Part shown: positions 16,400-25,544 of the stretch, one piece after another
How the letters are laid out: each line of letters opens with the position of its first letter
Position numbering within the stretch: the first letter of the stretch is position 1
Assembly: GCA_013823135.1 (NCBI GenBank)
Contig: PNLP01000032.1
Span: forward strand, 1-64,000
Length of the DNA stretch: 64,000 nt
DNA from: Planctomycetaceae bacterium
GTDB taxonomy: Bacteria; Planctomycetota; Planctomycetia; Gemmatales; Gemmataceae
Direction of reading: 5' to 3'
The notes under the pieces: model-generated
The model's database searches: none
What the model saw: only the letters and a program-made list of their open reading frames with translations
What the model was told of the DNA's origin: nothing
Position numbers and translations under genes: made by a program

Positions 16400-17743
16400 A
16401 TGCCGACGAACACGAACTGTGCCGGCGTTACTCGCCGCGATAGCATCCAAATCGGGCTCGGCACGCTGCTCGGTGGTGGGTTGCTCACGGCGCTGCGGGC
16501 TCGTGGGTTCGCGGCCGAGGCCATGCACAAACCGACAGCCAAGGCGAAATCCTGCATCCTCATTTGGATGGACGGCGGGCCGACGCACTTCGAGACGTTC
16601 GACCCCAAGCCGGATTCACCCGAGGAGTATCGCGGCGAGTTCAAGGCCATCCCCACAGCGTTGCCCGGCGTGTTCTTCTCCGAGCACATGACGCGGCTCG
16701 CAAAGTCGCTCAACAAGTACGCGATGATTCGCTCGATTCGCCACGAGCAAGGGAACCACGGGGCCGGCAACCACTACATGATGACCGGTGCCCCGCCGCG
16801 GATTCCCGTTGGTTGTGGGGCGTTCGTTAGCTTCCACCCGAGCATGGGGTCGGTTGTCGCGGCCGAGAAGGGAGCACCCGCTGGGTTGCCCGCGTACTTC
16901 TCCATGCCGACGATGTCGCGATCGGGCGGGCCGAACTTTCTCGGTGCGAAATATGCGCCATTTGTTGTGGGTGAAGACCCGAACAGCCCGAGCTTCAAGG
17001 TTCGAGACGTCGCCATTCCGCAAGGGCTTACCGGCGAGCGATTCGAAGACCGCACCCATGTTCGCAGTGAAGTGGACAACCTCAAACGGATCATGGACAA
17101 GGCCGCAGGCGACCCGGCTCTCGCGCTCGATGAACACTACAAGCAGGCTTACGACCTGATGAACTCGAAGGAGGCGCAGGCCGCCTTCGACATCAGCCGC
17201 GAACCGCTGAAACTCCGCGAACAGTACGTCCGGAACGGGTTCGGTCAGCGTCTGCTCCTCGCACGCCGACTGGTTGAGGCCGGGGTTCCGTTCGTGACCG
17301 TCTATGACGGCGGCTGGGATCACCACGCCGACCTGTTCGGCTCACTCCGCAAGCGGTTGCCTGAGTGGGATCAGTCGGTCGCTACCCTGATCGCCGACCT
17401 CGAAAACCGGGGCACGCTGAGCGAGACGCTCGTGATCGCGCTCGGCGAGTTCGGCCGTACTCCGAAGATTTCGACGCTGTCTGGGCAGGCGAAGGCGGGC
17501 CGCGATCACTGGGCCAACGCGATGAGTGTGCTGTTCGCGGGCGGCGGCACGCCAGGGGGCACTGTCGTCGGAGCCACGGACCGCAACGGCTTCGCCGCGA
17601 TCGAGCGCGTGCTGTCGCCGGAGAACTTCGTCTCGACGGTATACACGAAGCTCGGCATCGACCCCGACAAGATCCTCTACAACCAGCAGGGCCGCCCGGC
17701 ACACTTGGTCAGCGAACCCACGCCAATCAAAGAGTTGATGTGA
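16400..17743 (+). CDS. DUF1501 family protein (Tat-exported)
   Basis: A 447-residue member of DUF1501, a sulfatase/alkaline-phosphatase-like family nearly always encoded beside DUF1549/DUF1553 proteins in planctomycetes. The N-terminus has a twin-arginine motif, TRRDSIQIG, then a hydrophobic stretch. Family blocks include LIWMDGGPTHFETFDPKP (about 54-71), SIRHEQGNHGAGNHYM, VTVYDGGWDHHADLF, LGEFGRTPKI and RDHWANAMSVLFAGGGTPGG. The His/Asp-rich motifs suggest metal binding in an alkaline-phosphatase fold, but no activity is established. A divergent second member lies at 59215-60684. Confidence 0.93.
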   Translation: MPTNTNCAGVTRRDSIQIGLGTLLGGGLLTALRARGFAAEAMHKPTAKAKSCILIWMDGGPTHFETFDPKPDSPEEYRGEFKAIPTALPGVFFSEHMTRLAKSLNKYAMIRSIRHEQGNHGAGNHYMMTGAPPRIPVGCGAFVSFHPSMGSVVAAEKGAPAGLPAYFSMPTMSRSGGPNFLGAKYAPFVVGEDPNSPSFKVRDVAIPQGLTGERFEDRTHVRSEVDNLKRIMDKAAGDPALALDEHYKQAYDLMNSKEAQAAFDISREPLKLREQYVRNGFGQRLLLARRLVEAGVPFVTVYDGGWDHHADLFGSLRKRLPEWDQSVATLIADLENRGTLSETLVIALGEFGRTPKISTLSGQAKAGRDHWANAMSVLFAGGGTPGGTVVGATDRNGFAAIERVLSPENFVSTVYTKLGIDPDKILYNQQGRPAHLVSEPTPIKELM

Positions 17744-17757
17744 GAATCAAAGCGGTG

Positions 17758-17854
17758 ATGGCCACAAAAAGGCACAACAAGACACAAAAATGAAGCGGAC
17801 AGTTCGATTTCACTGTTTTCCATTTTGTGTCTTGTTGTGCCTTTTTGTGGCCAT
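17758..17854. repeat. Perfect 32-bp palindrome overlapping a start codon and signal peptide, family E
   Basis: Arms 17758-17789 and 17823-17854 are exact reverse complements (left arm begins ATGGCCACAAAAAGGCAC); the loop is 33 nt. The ATG of the PPC-domain gene is the first codon of the loop. The right arm is translated as the hydrophobic core of the signal peptide, roughly FCVLLCLFVA. In the transcript the start codon would sit at the top of a very stable stem, with no ribosome-binding site between stem and start. Confidence 0.92.
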
Positions 17855-19415
17855 TGATGCTTCTGCATTCGCGGCGCCGCCCACCGTTACGCATCTCTTC
17901 CCTGCGGGTGCCCAACGCGGCACCACAACAGAAGTCACCGCAGTCGGCACCCTCGATCCATGGCCCGTGAAGGTTGCGGTCAGTGGTAAGGGCGTCTCCG
18001 TTGTCGCGGCGAAGGACAAGGGGAAATTCGCCGTGACCGTCGCGAAAGACGCGGTCCCCGGCGTGTACTGGGTGCGAGCGCACAACGACGACGGCGTGAG
18101 CGGACCGCGGGCTTTCATCGTGGGCACGTTGCCAGAAATCGCCGAGAAGGAACCCAACGACGAGTTTATGCGGCCGCAAGTAATCGAGGGGAACTTCGTC
18201 GTTAACGGGCGGTTGGAGAAAGCTGGCGATGTGGATTGTTTCGGAGTCTCGCTCAAGAAGGGGCAGACGCTCGTCGCCTCACTCGAAGCGAATCACACAT
18301 TGAAGTCGCCGATGGACGCCATCGTGCAGATCGTTTCCACCGATGGCTTCGTGATTGAAGAGAATCACGACTTCCACGGGCTCGATCCGCAACTCGCCTT
18401 CACAGCACCGAAGGACGGCACGTTCGTCGTGCGGGTGTTCGCGTTCCCGTCTATGCCGGATTCGAGCATCCGCTTCTTCGGTTCCGATGCGTGCGTATAC
18501 CGTCTGACGCTCACCACTGGGGCGTTCGCCGATCATGCACGGCCTCTGGCTGTGCAGAAGCCTGAAGATGCCGAGAAGGTGCAACTCGAAGGCTGGAACA
18601 TCCCCAAGGGTTTGGGGCTTCAGGCTGCAATGTCGGAGGATGGGCGACACGCAACGCTCCTGGCAGCCGATGTCGCGAACGCGGTGCGTGTGCGGGTCGA
18701 ACCGCACGCCGCGTTCCGCAAGCTGTCGGGCGATGTGAAGCCGCCGTTCTCTTTCACGGGGCAACTCGCAGCCACGGATCGCGAGGTGCTGGTTCACTTC
18801 GAGGGGAAGAAGGGGCAGGCTCTCGTGTTGCAGGTGGAGAGTCGGTCATTCGGGCTCGCGGTGAACCCCGTGATCCGCATACTGGACGCCAGCAAGAAGC
18901 AACTCGCCCGTGCCGAGCCTGCCAAACTGAACGGCGACACCACGCTGTCGTTCACGCCGACCGCCGACGGGCCGTACACGATTGCCGTGAGCGACCTTTA
19001 CAGTGGCGGCGGTTCGCGGTTCGGGTTCCTGTTGCGGGTCGTGTTGCCGGAACCCGATTACGAACTCTCCGTGCTCGCCGATCGGTTCACGCTCGAAGCG
19101 GGGAAGCCGTTGAACATCCCGGTAAAGGTCACTCGCAAAGCTGGGTTCAAGCCGCCAGTCGAGGTGGTCGCGGATGGTCTGCCCGAAGGCGTGAAGTTCG
19201 AGATCACGCAACCGGCCAAGCCCGACCCGAACACGATTCAGGTCACACTCACCACCGAGAAGCCGGTGACCGCTCCGTTCCGGCTGCTCGGCAAGGTGAA
19301 GGACGAACCGACGCTCACTCGCGTGGCCTTCGCTCCGCTGACAGAGTTCGATACCAGCACCGCGGATCTCTGGATCGCGGCCGGCAGTGCGCCGCCTCCG
19401 AAAAAGAAGAAATGA
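17790..19415 (+). CDS. Exported PPC-domain (pre-peptidase C-terminal) protein
   Basis: A 541-residue secreted protein. The signal peptide MKRTVRFHCFPFCVLLCLFV ends near DASAFA|APP. A first beta domain (about 30-115) has VTHLFPAGAQRGTTTEV, common in planctomycete proteins. A PPC-type beta sandwich follows (about 118-240, EKEPNDEFMRPQVIEGNFVV and GDVDCFGVSLKKGQTL), with a second such region at about 290-430 and a C-terminal beta domain. It is 46 nt downstream of the DUF1501 gene and is probably part of that module. No alternative ATG/GTG start exists between the preceding in-frame stop and 17790, so the start lies within the family E palindrome. Confidence 0.85.
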   Translation: MKRTVRFHCFPFCVLLCLFVAIDASAFAAPPTVTHLFPAGAQRGTTTEVTAVGTLDPWPVKVAVSGKGVSVVAAKDKGKFAVTVAKDAVPGVYWVRAHNDDGVSGPRAFIVGTLPEIAEKEPNDEFMRPQVIEGNFVVNGRLEKAGDVDCFGVSLKKGQTLVASLEANHTLKSPMDAIVQIVSTDGFVIEENHDFHGLDPQLAFTAPKDGTFVVRVFAFPSMPDSSIRFFGSDACVYRLTLTTGAFADHARPLAVQKPEDAEKVQLEGWNIPKGLGLQAAMSEDGRHATLLAADVANAVRVRVEPHAAFRKLSGDVKPPFSFTGQLAATDREVLVHFEGKKGQALVLQVESRSFGLAVNPVIRILDASKKQLARAEPAKLNGDTTLSFTPTADGPYTIAVSDLYSGGGSRFGFLLRVVLPEPDYELSVLADRFTLEAGKPLNIPVKVTRKAGFKPPVEVVADGLPEGVKFEITQPAKPDPNTIQVTLTTEKPVTAPFRLLGKVKDEPTLTRVAFAPLTEFDTSTADLWIAAGSAPPPKKKK

Positions 19416-19539
19416 GCGTCGGCCGTTTTCATGGTTCGGCACTCGCCAAGCGGGTTCCATGCGAATACGTTTTTACCAAAGCAGGGCGTGAGGCCGCGTG
19501 TTGCGGTCGCTCAACCCAGCTCACCAGAAGGGGAATCAG

Positions 19540-19908
19540 ATGCGGGCTCTCATTGGGGCAATCGTGGTGCTGGGTTTCGCCGGTTTCGTCACGGCCCAGG
19601 ACAAGAAGGACGAGAAGATCGACGCCAAGAAGCTCATCGGCAAATGGGCACCAGTCGATGACAAGGCACCGGTCACCATCGAGTTTACCGACAAGGGCAA
19701 ACTGACCCTATCAATCGACATCGGTGGCAAGTCCGAGAAGATCGAAGGCACGTACAAGCTCGAAGGCGACAAGCTCGAGATGGTCATGTCTTTCGGTGGC
19801 AAGGAGCAAAAGGAAACGGTCACGATCAGCAAGCTGACCGACGAAGAAATGGTCGGCAAGGACTCGAAGGGTAAGGAAGAGAAGTTCAAGCGCCTCAAGG
19901 CCAAGTAA
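19540..19908 (+). CDS. Small secreted lipocalin-like protein (TIGR03066-like)
   Basis: A 122-residue protein with a cleavable signal peptide (MRALIGAIVVLGFAGFVTAQ) and a lysine-rich mature beta domain: KKLIGKWAPVDDKAPVTIEF, GKSEKIEGTYKLEGDKLEM, KETVTISKLTDEEMVGKD. The pattern (KLIGKW opening, EGTY.L.GDKL middle) is that of the Gemmata paralogous family TIGR03066 and of lipocalin-like DUFs. It is likely periplasmic; its ligand is unknown. The start at 19540 is preceded by AGGGGAA. A hairpin at 19935-19968 follows. Confidence 0.75.
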   Translation: MRALIGAIVVLGFAGFVTAQDKKDEKIDAKKLIGKWAPVDDKAPVTIEFTDKGKLTLSIDIGGKSEKIEGTYKLEGDKLEMVMSFGGKEQKETVTISKLTDEEMVGKDSKGKEEKFKRLKAK

Positions 19909-19934
19909 ACCCTTCCACGATAACGCAGACATCA

Positions 19935-19968
19935 CAGAAGGCCACGGGTTAACACCAGTGGCCTTCTG
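19935..19968 (+). terminator. Terminator-like hairpin
   Basis: Stem CAGAAGGCCAC (19935-19945) pairs exactly with GTGGCCTTCTG (19958-19968), 27 nt after the stop of the preceding gene. There is no T-tract, so it may be a weak terminator or an mRNA 3' end stabiliser. Confidence 0.5.
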
Positions 19969-20129
19969 CGTAGAGCAGATTCCCCGCGTGACGTTACCAC
20001 TCGAGCATCTCCGACGGTTTCTCGGTTTTTGGAGCAAATCTTCTCGATCTTTACACACTTCGTAGTCAGAATATTGCCACGGTTAATTGTCGTATTTGCT
20101 CACGTTTGTCAGCACTCACGAGGTGACAA

Positions 20130-22262
20130 ATGGTATTTCCACGCTTCGGACCTGCGGTGGTGATTGTGCTCTGCGTCATGAGCGGTGAGGCTAGATCACA
20201 GGTCACCTATACCTGGACCCAGAACTCAGTAGGCAACCAAGATTGGACCGCCTCTAGCAACTGGGATCCTAACGGCGTATTCAGCAGTGGAACCTCGAAT
20301 ACCCTCCAATTCTTCGCTGACACCACAACCGCACTCGTGAATGGCACCAATGGTCTCACCACTAACGTTCCTTCCACGCTGACCATCAAGACCCTCACGT
20401 TGAATGGTTTGGGCGCGGCATCCACCGGGCCCACAAATATCACCATCGGGACCAATGCTTCCACATGGACTCTCGGGAATTCCCCCTCGGTCAATCTGAA
20501 CGGCCTCGTCGGTGCTCAAGGACTTAACTATACAGTAGCCGCCAATCTGGATCTAGCTGCCAACACCAGCTTCACGGGCGATGGTACTGCTGGTTTTGCC
20601 TTCTCCGGCGTTATCAGCGGGATAGGGTTCAACATTTCAAAGTCTGGTACCAGCACGTTGATATTGACTGGCTCAAATACCTATTCGGGAACGACAAGTG
20701 TGACGGGTGGAACACTTGGCAGTACGAATGCCGTCCAGGCATTCGGGACAAATGTTAGTGGCATCAGTATTGGCGGTACTGGCACCTTGAGCTTGAGGAA
20801 TGATAGCAGCGTCTCATTCACGAACGGCACTTCGGCCTACAACATCAACAACTCGGGAAGTGGTGCCACGATAAATGTGGATCGTGTCTCAGGAACCGGT
20901 TCTAACACCATCACGGTCGGCAATCTCTCCACAACTTCAACAGCAGCAACATGGCAGTTGAATTTCACAGGTGCCAACGGTGTGAGCCTGAACGCAGGGA
21001 TTCTGACGACACCAGCAGTTACAGCAGGAGTCGCTACGATCGGCAACAACATCTCAGGCGGGGGAACCTTGACATTAAGTGGTGTGAGTGGCAAAGCAAC
21101 CGGTGCGAGCGCGTCCCTGATCTTCACTGGTAGCGGAAACACAATCGTGACTGGTGCGATCAGTCAGACATCCACCGCTCAATCACTGACCAAGAGCAGC
21201 ACAGGTACACTAATATTGAGTGGCACCAACACCTACACAGGGGTCACCACCATAAGCACCAATGGGGGCACACTGCAGTTTGCCAAGCAAGTCTCGCTCT
21301 ATAACAACACGCCCACGAGTTGGACAGCGATTAACCTCAACGTGAGGAGCACATTGGCTCTGAATGTCGGGGGGACTGGGGAATTCACGACTGGCAACGT
21401 CACGACCCTGCTCACAAACCTGGGAGGTCTGGGCGGTGCCGTGAACAACAATGGATTGAGGTCGGGCTCATCAATCGGTTTTGATACCACAAATGCTGCT
21501 GGTGGCACTTTTACGGTAGCAAACAACATCGCCAACAGCACTGGCACAGGTGGAGGAGCGATCGGCCTGGCGAAGTTGGGCACGGGCACTCTGATACTTA
21601 CCGGTACGAATACCTATGATGGGGTCACAAATATCAACGCGGGAACCCTACTCATCAACGGGAACAATAGTTCGGCGACGGGCGCATTATCGGTTATTAC
21701 TGGAGGCACTTTGGGCGGCAAAGGTACGATCGGCGGAGCGATCACGGTAAACTCAGGTGGCACAATCACAGCAGGGCCAAACCTTGCGACTCCTGAGTTG
21801 AATATCAACGCCGCCCTGACGCTTGCGAACACCGCCACGTATCAAGTGAAGCTCTTTGGCACCGCCGCATTTGATATCAGTTTGCTCACCGTGAATTCCG
21901 CCAATGTGACCATCAACACTGGATCCCTCATTAAACTTGATTTGTCGGCACTGGATTCTGGGCAGGTGTCCACCCTCCGAAGCAATGGGCCAGTGACTTA
22001 CACGGTCATCCAGGCTTTTGGTGGGGGCTCAGTGGACAACTTTGACCAGTCAAGCTTCAGCATCTCGAACGTGGGAAATTTCGACAACTCGGAGTGGATG
22101 TTGGTTAGCAATCCCACCGCTGGAACAGTGCAACTCAGCTTCACCCCAGTTCCGGTGCCCGAGCCGGCGACGGTGCTTGGGATCGCGGTTGCGGCGATGG
22201 GCGCCGGTGGGTTTGTGCGGCGGCGGTTCCGCAAGGAGAGTGAGAACACGACGGCGGTGTGA
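20130..22262 (+). CDS. PEP-CTERM protein with autotransporter-associated beta strand repeats
   Basis: A 710-residue exported, Gly/Thr/Ser/Asn-rich beta-helix protein. Three clear autotransporter-associated repeats read GTSTLILTGSNTYSGTTSV (about residue 170), GTLILSGTNTYTGVTTI (about 355) and GTLILTGTNTYDGVTNI (about 482). The C-terminus is a PEP-CTERM sorting signal: VPEPATVLGIAVAAMGAGG then RRRFRK. Such proteins are exported and processed by an exosortase/archaeosortase. The coding DNA is visibly AT-richer, with codon use unlike the neighbours, which suggests horizontal origin or relaxed composition. The start at 20130 follows AGGTG. It is convergent with the fluoride channel gene, 7 nt away. 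Confidence 0.9.
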   Translation: MVFPRFGPAVVIVLCVMSGEARSQVTYTWTQNSVGNQDWTASSNWDPNGVFSSGTSNTLQFFADTTTALVNGTNGLTTNVPSTLTIKTLTLNGLGAASTGPTNITIGTNASTWTLGNSPSVNLNGLVGAQGLNYTVAANLDLAANTSFTGDGTAGFAFSGVISGIGFNISKSGTSTLILTGSNTYSGTTSVTGGTLGSTNAVQAFGTNVSGISIGGTGTLSLRNDSSVSFTNGTSAYNINNSGSGATINVDRVSGTGSNTITVGNLSTTSTAATWQLNFTGANGVSLNAGILTTPAVTAGVATIGNNISGGGTLTLSGVSGKATGASASLIFTGSGNTIVTGAISQTSTAQSLTKSSTGTLILSGTNTYTGVTTISTNGGTLQFAKQVSLYNNTPTSWTAINLNVRSTLALNVGGTGEFTTGNVTTLLTNLGGLGGAVNNNGLRSGSSIGFDTTNAAGGTFTVANNIANSTGTGGGAIGLAKLGTGTLILTGTNTYDGVTNINAGTLLINGNNSSATGALSVITGGTLGGKGTIGGAITVNSGGTITAGPNLATPELNINAALTLANTATYQVKLFGTAAFDISLLTVNSANVTINTGSLIKLDLSALDSGQVSTLRSNGPVTYTVIQAFGGGSVDNFDQSSFSISNVGNFDNSEWMLVSNPTAGTVQLSFTPVPVPEPATVLGIAVAAMGAGGFVRRRFRKESENTTAV

Positions 22263-22269
22263 GAAAGGT

Positions 22270-22686
22270 TTATCCGCCCGCGGGGGTGCCCGAGAGTTTC
22301 AACGCGGCCCACACGCCCAGCAAACCCGCAACCACTGAGCCCAACGAATAGACGGCCGCTAGACCGAGGCGGCCGTCTTCCATGAGTCGATAGGTTTCGT
22401 AGCTGAACGTCGAGAAGGTCGTGAAGCCGCCACAGAAGCCCGCACCCAGCAGTAAGTACCAGTTGCGTTGGGTGGGGTCTGGGTGTCGCATGAACGACGC
22501 GGCCACGAACCCCAGGATGATCGAGCCCGACACGTTGATGAGGAACGTCGCCCACGGGAATTCCACTTCGCCCTGCAACCGCGCCACGAAGCGGCCGAAC
22601 CAGTAGCGAGCGTTCGCGCCTGTGCCGCCACCCACGGCAAGCAGCGTCACGGGGTGAACGCAAAACGCGATGAACCAGTCGAGCAT
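22270..22686 (-). CDS. crcB: Fluoride channel FluC/CrcB
   Basis: A 138-residue membrane protein with four transmembrane segments that matches the FluC family: VGGGTGANARYW (first conserved block), FLINVSGSIILGF (the pore Asn segment) and GFCGGFTTFSTFSYE (the Phe-box and Na+-site segment). FluC dimers export fluoride across the inner membrane. ATG at 22686 is chosen, with GGGAG five nt upstream and three nt after the stop of the upstream GH38-like gene, so translation is probably coupled. A GTG at 22698 inside that gene is an alternative. No fluoride riboswitch is recognised. Confidence 0.95.
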   Translation of the reverse strand: MLDWFIAFCVHPVTLLAVGGGTGANARYWFGRFVARLQGEVEFPWATFLINVSGSIILGFVAASFMRHPDPTQRNWYLLLGAGFCGGFTTFSTFSYETYRLMEDGRLGLAAVYSLGSVVAGLLGVWAALKLSGTPAGG

Positions 22687-22688
22687 CG

Positions 22689-25544
22689 TTACTCCCACTC
22701 CAGCTTCACCCGAAGTGTCTCGCCGGCCGAGAATTCCAGTTGCACCGCGTCCCCCGTCATCGTCAGGGGTTGGAGCGAGCGTCCCTCGCCATCCACCGAC
22801 GATGCTTGCGATGGGTCGCGTGCGAACCGCAACTCGGCTGCGCCCCCGAAGCCTGCCGACTCCATCATGCGGATGGCGATGGCGCGGTTTGAACCGTCAC
22901 TGGCAGCGCACGGCTGGAGGGCTGTGACGATCAGGCTCGGCATGTCCACGTGGGCGAGCCAGCCCGAGGTGCCGAAGTGCGGCGGTCCCTTGTCGGTTTC
23001 CACGACGGGCGACGGCGACACCCAACCCGCGGCGGTTTGCATGGGGATGTCGCGGTCCGTTGCCAGGAGCAGGTCGAACGTGCGGGCCTGCTCGCCTTCG
23101 GGGACGAGAATCACGTCGGCCATGCGGTTGCCGTGTCGCTGGATGAACGGCAATCCGCCCGTGAAGATGAACGATCGCTCGGCACCGAGCCGCACTTCGA
23201 GGTAATCGGGCGACACAGGTCGCGTCACGCCGGTCTGCGTGTTCGCTCCGTTCACGCCGCGGAACAGCACCGCACGCTCGTCGCGCCAGCCCATGCGGGT
23301 GGCGTAGAAGGCGTGCCAGGGGTAGCCGGTCGGTTCGTGCTTCACGTCGAGTTCGATGCGCAGTTCCAGCACGGGCCGGCCGAGCCAGGCACGGTACCGC
23401 TGGCGGAACGTGGCCAGCACTTCATCACGATCGTTGATCAGTTCGCCCGTGCTGACGATCTCGCCGAGCGCGGTGCCGTTGTTCGTGATCGAGATGTCGC
23501 GGGCCACCATCTTGCTGCCTGGGTTGAACACGAGTTGCTGGCCGAACCGCGTTTGACGGGTGCGCATGTCGCGGAACGAGCGAATGCCACCGGTCGTGGA
23601 ATCGACGTCGCACTCGAAGAACTCGTTCCGCACGGTAAGCCCGTCGGCCAGCTTGATCCGTTGCTTCGGAGCGGTCGCGTTCCCCGTGCGTGGTATCCAG
23701 GCGAACCCGAGCGAGGGAACTTCCACCACAAGGCGCGCCATATCGCCGGTGTACTCGGCAGCCTTCACTGGGTCGGCGACGGCGATCATGCCACGGAAAC
23801 CCGGAATTTCCAGGGCGACGCGGCGAGTGAACCCACAGGGGTTGAAGATGAGGTATCCGGGTTGGCCATCGGCCGAGCGTGTTTGAAGCCGAGCCGCGAG
23901 CTTCTTGGCCCATGCGGTTTCCAGCGATTCCAGGCGAGCGGGGGACGTGAGTCCCCTGTTCTCAGCTTCAACAGGGGACTCACGTCCCCCGCTCGTCTGC
24001 ATGTTCACACCTTCCGTCTCGATGTCGGTTTCAACTGCGGCCAGTTCCGACAGCAACCGCGTCTCTTCCTCGCCGGGGTTCGGCGTCACAGATCGGTGCA
24101 GGGCGGCAAGCGTGTAGGCGGAATCGAGCCGGCGGCGCAGTCGCAGGTGCCGCGAGAAACCCGACACGGGACCGGTGCGTTTCTGGTTGGTGACGCGGTC
24201 GTCGAGATAGTCGTTGAAGAACTCGTCGGCCGGTTGCGTGCCGATGTAGTCGCCGCTGGTGGCGTCGGTGAAGTAGCGACTCAAGTTGATGAACTCGCCG
24301 AAGACAGGGCAGAGTTCCCCGAGTGCGAGCAGGTCGTGGTACGAGTCGAACGCGGGTTCTCCCTTGTGGACGAATGCCACGGTCGGGGCCGAGTCCATAC
24401 TCGTCGCCTGGTGCATGTGGTAGACGATGTTGAAGAACGTGAGCGGATCGTTCGCGGGGAGCGGCTCGCGGCAGAACGAATCGATCGACTTCCCGTCGGG
24501 ACCCGGCCAGTTGACGGCGGTCGAGCGAAGCGTCGGGATCATCGCTCCGTCGCGACTGATGAGCACGGCGTGCTTGTAGCCCAGGTGCTGGAGCCAGCCG
24601 GGCAACTGCGGGTGGAAGGCGCTCGTCTTGCGGGCATAGACCAGCGTCTCGGCGGCGAAGAGCTTCCGGACCGTGCCGCGGGCGGCTTGCAGGTTCCACC
24701 ACTGCGATTCGGCGGGCATCAGGGCGTCTTCGCGCTCCCTATAGGCACCGCAACAAAGATCGACGGCCGTGGGGAGGTCGGGGAGGAACTTCGCCTTCAG
24801 TTCCGCGAAACGCTCCGGTGCCTGCTCGGCGAGTTGCTCGAAGACCTCGCCGCTGGCGCAAATGCAAACCGGCAACCCCGCAGCAAGCGACTCGGGCCAC
24901 GCGGCCGTGAGATTGGTCGGGTCGAGTTGCACGAAATCGACCCAGTGCATCTTCTGCGAATGGAGTTGCTCGCGGGCCTGCTGCAACTTCTCGGCAGCCA
25001 GTTTCAAGTGTTCGCGGTAGCTGGGATCGTTCTTCGTGGCGGCTTCGGTTGCAGCCGAGACATCCGCCCAGAATGCGCCCGCGTCGAGGAGGCGTGTGTG
25101 GTCCGCGGCCTCGAACAAATTATCAAGCACCAGATAACCGTACCCGAGGCCGAAGAACAGCCGCACCATGTCGGCCGGCGCATCCAGCAGCGGGCTAGTC
25201 TCGCCCTTCTCGCGGAGTGCCGTGAGCATGTTGCCGACCGTCTCGGCTCGCGTGGGTGCGGCGTCGAAGACATGGGCACCGGAGACTTCGACACGATTCC
25301 GCCAGTCGTCGGGTTGAAACAAGTGCGGACCGCGAGGTGTGCAGTACACTGCTCCGGGGCGCGGGGTGTCGTGGTCGTAACTCACGGACGCCTGCGGTGG
25401 CTGCGACGCCCCAGCAAGCGCTGCGGGGTGCCACAAAGCCATGTACCCGTGAATCCACGCGGCCGTCTCGTCCGCAGAAAGTTGGAGCGGATAAGACGTC
25501 GGCATTCGGGATGCCGAGAGCAAATGCAGTTGGCGGTCGGACAT
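22689..25544 (-). CDS. GH38-like (alpha-mannosidase-related) protein with an in-frame palindromic insertion
   Basis: A 951-residue protein without an obvious signal peptide. The C-terminal half (about 560-950) resembles the beta-sandwich region of family 38 glycoside hydrolases (LADGLTVRNEFFECDVDSTTGGIRSF, then RAWLGRPVLELRIELD). The N-terminal half would be the catalytic barrel, but canonical GH38 motifs are not obvious to me, so activity is uncertain. A perfect palindrome at 23935-23995 is translated in frame, adding roughly GGRESPVEAENRGLTSPAR. The start is set at MSDRQLHLLSASRMPTSY, since the nine extra residues of an ATG at 25571 do not look conserved. It is coupled to the fluoride channel gene. 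Confidence 0.65.
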   Translation of the reverse strand: MSDRQLHLLSASRMPTSYPLQLSADETAAWIHGYMALWHPAALAGASQPPQASVSYDHDTPRPGAVYCTPRGPHLFQPDDWRNRVEVSGAHVFDAAPTRAETVGNMLTALREKGETSPLLDAPADMVRLFFGLGYGYLVLDNLFEAADHTRLLDAGAFWADVSAATEAATKNDPSYREHLKLAAEKLQQAREQLHSQKMHWVDFVQLDPTNLTAAWPESLAAGLPVCICASGEVFEQLAEQAPERFAELKAKFLPDLPTAVDLCCGAYREREDALMPAESQWWNLQAARGTVRKLFAAETLVYARKTSAFHPQLPGWLQHLGYKHAVLISRDGAMIPTLRSTAVNWPGPDGKSIDSFCREPLPANDPLTFFNIVYHMHQATSMDSAPTVAFVHKGEPAFDSYHDLLALGELCPVFGEFINLSRYFTDATSGDYIGTQPADEFFNDYLDDRVTNQKRTGPVSGFSRHLRLRRRLDSAYTLAALHRSVTPNPGEEETRLLSELAAVETDIETEGVNMQTSGGRESPVEAENRGLTSPARLESLETAWAKKLAARLQTRSADGQPGYLIFNPCGFTRRVALEIPGFRGMIAVADPVKAAEYTGDMARLVVEVPSLGFAWIPRTGNATAPKQRIKLADGLTVRNEFFECDVDSTTGGIRSFRDMRTRQTRFGQQLVFNPGSKMVARDISITNNGTALGEIVSTGELINDRDEVLATFRQRYRAWLGRPVLELRIELDVKHEPTGYPWHAFYATRMGWRDERAVLFRGVNGANTQTGVTRPVSPDYLEVRLGAERSFIFTGGLPFIQRHGNRMADVILVPEGEQARTFDLLLATDRDIPMQTAAGWVSPSPVVETDKGPPHFGTSGWLAHVDMPSLIVTALQPCAASDGSNRAIAIRMMESAGFGGAAELRFARDPSQASSVDGEGRSLQPLTMTGDAVQLEFSAGETLRVKLEWE
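23935..23995. repeat. Perfect 26-bp palindrome inside a coding sequence, family B
   Basis: Arms 23935-23960 and 23970-23995 are exact reverse complements with a 9-nt loop. The left arm begins CGAGCGGGGGACGTGAGTCC. Related copies lie between genes at 42893-42957 and, minimally, at 34560-34590. Here the element keeps the reading frame of the GH38-like gene open on the minus strand. Confidence 0.92.
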
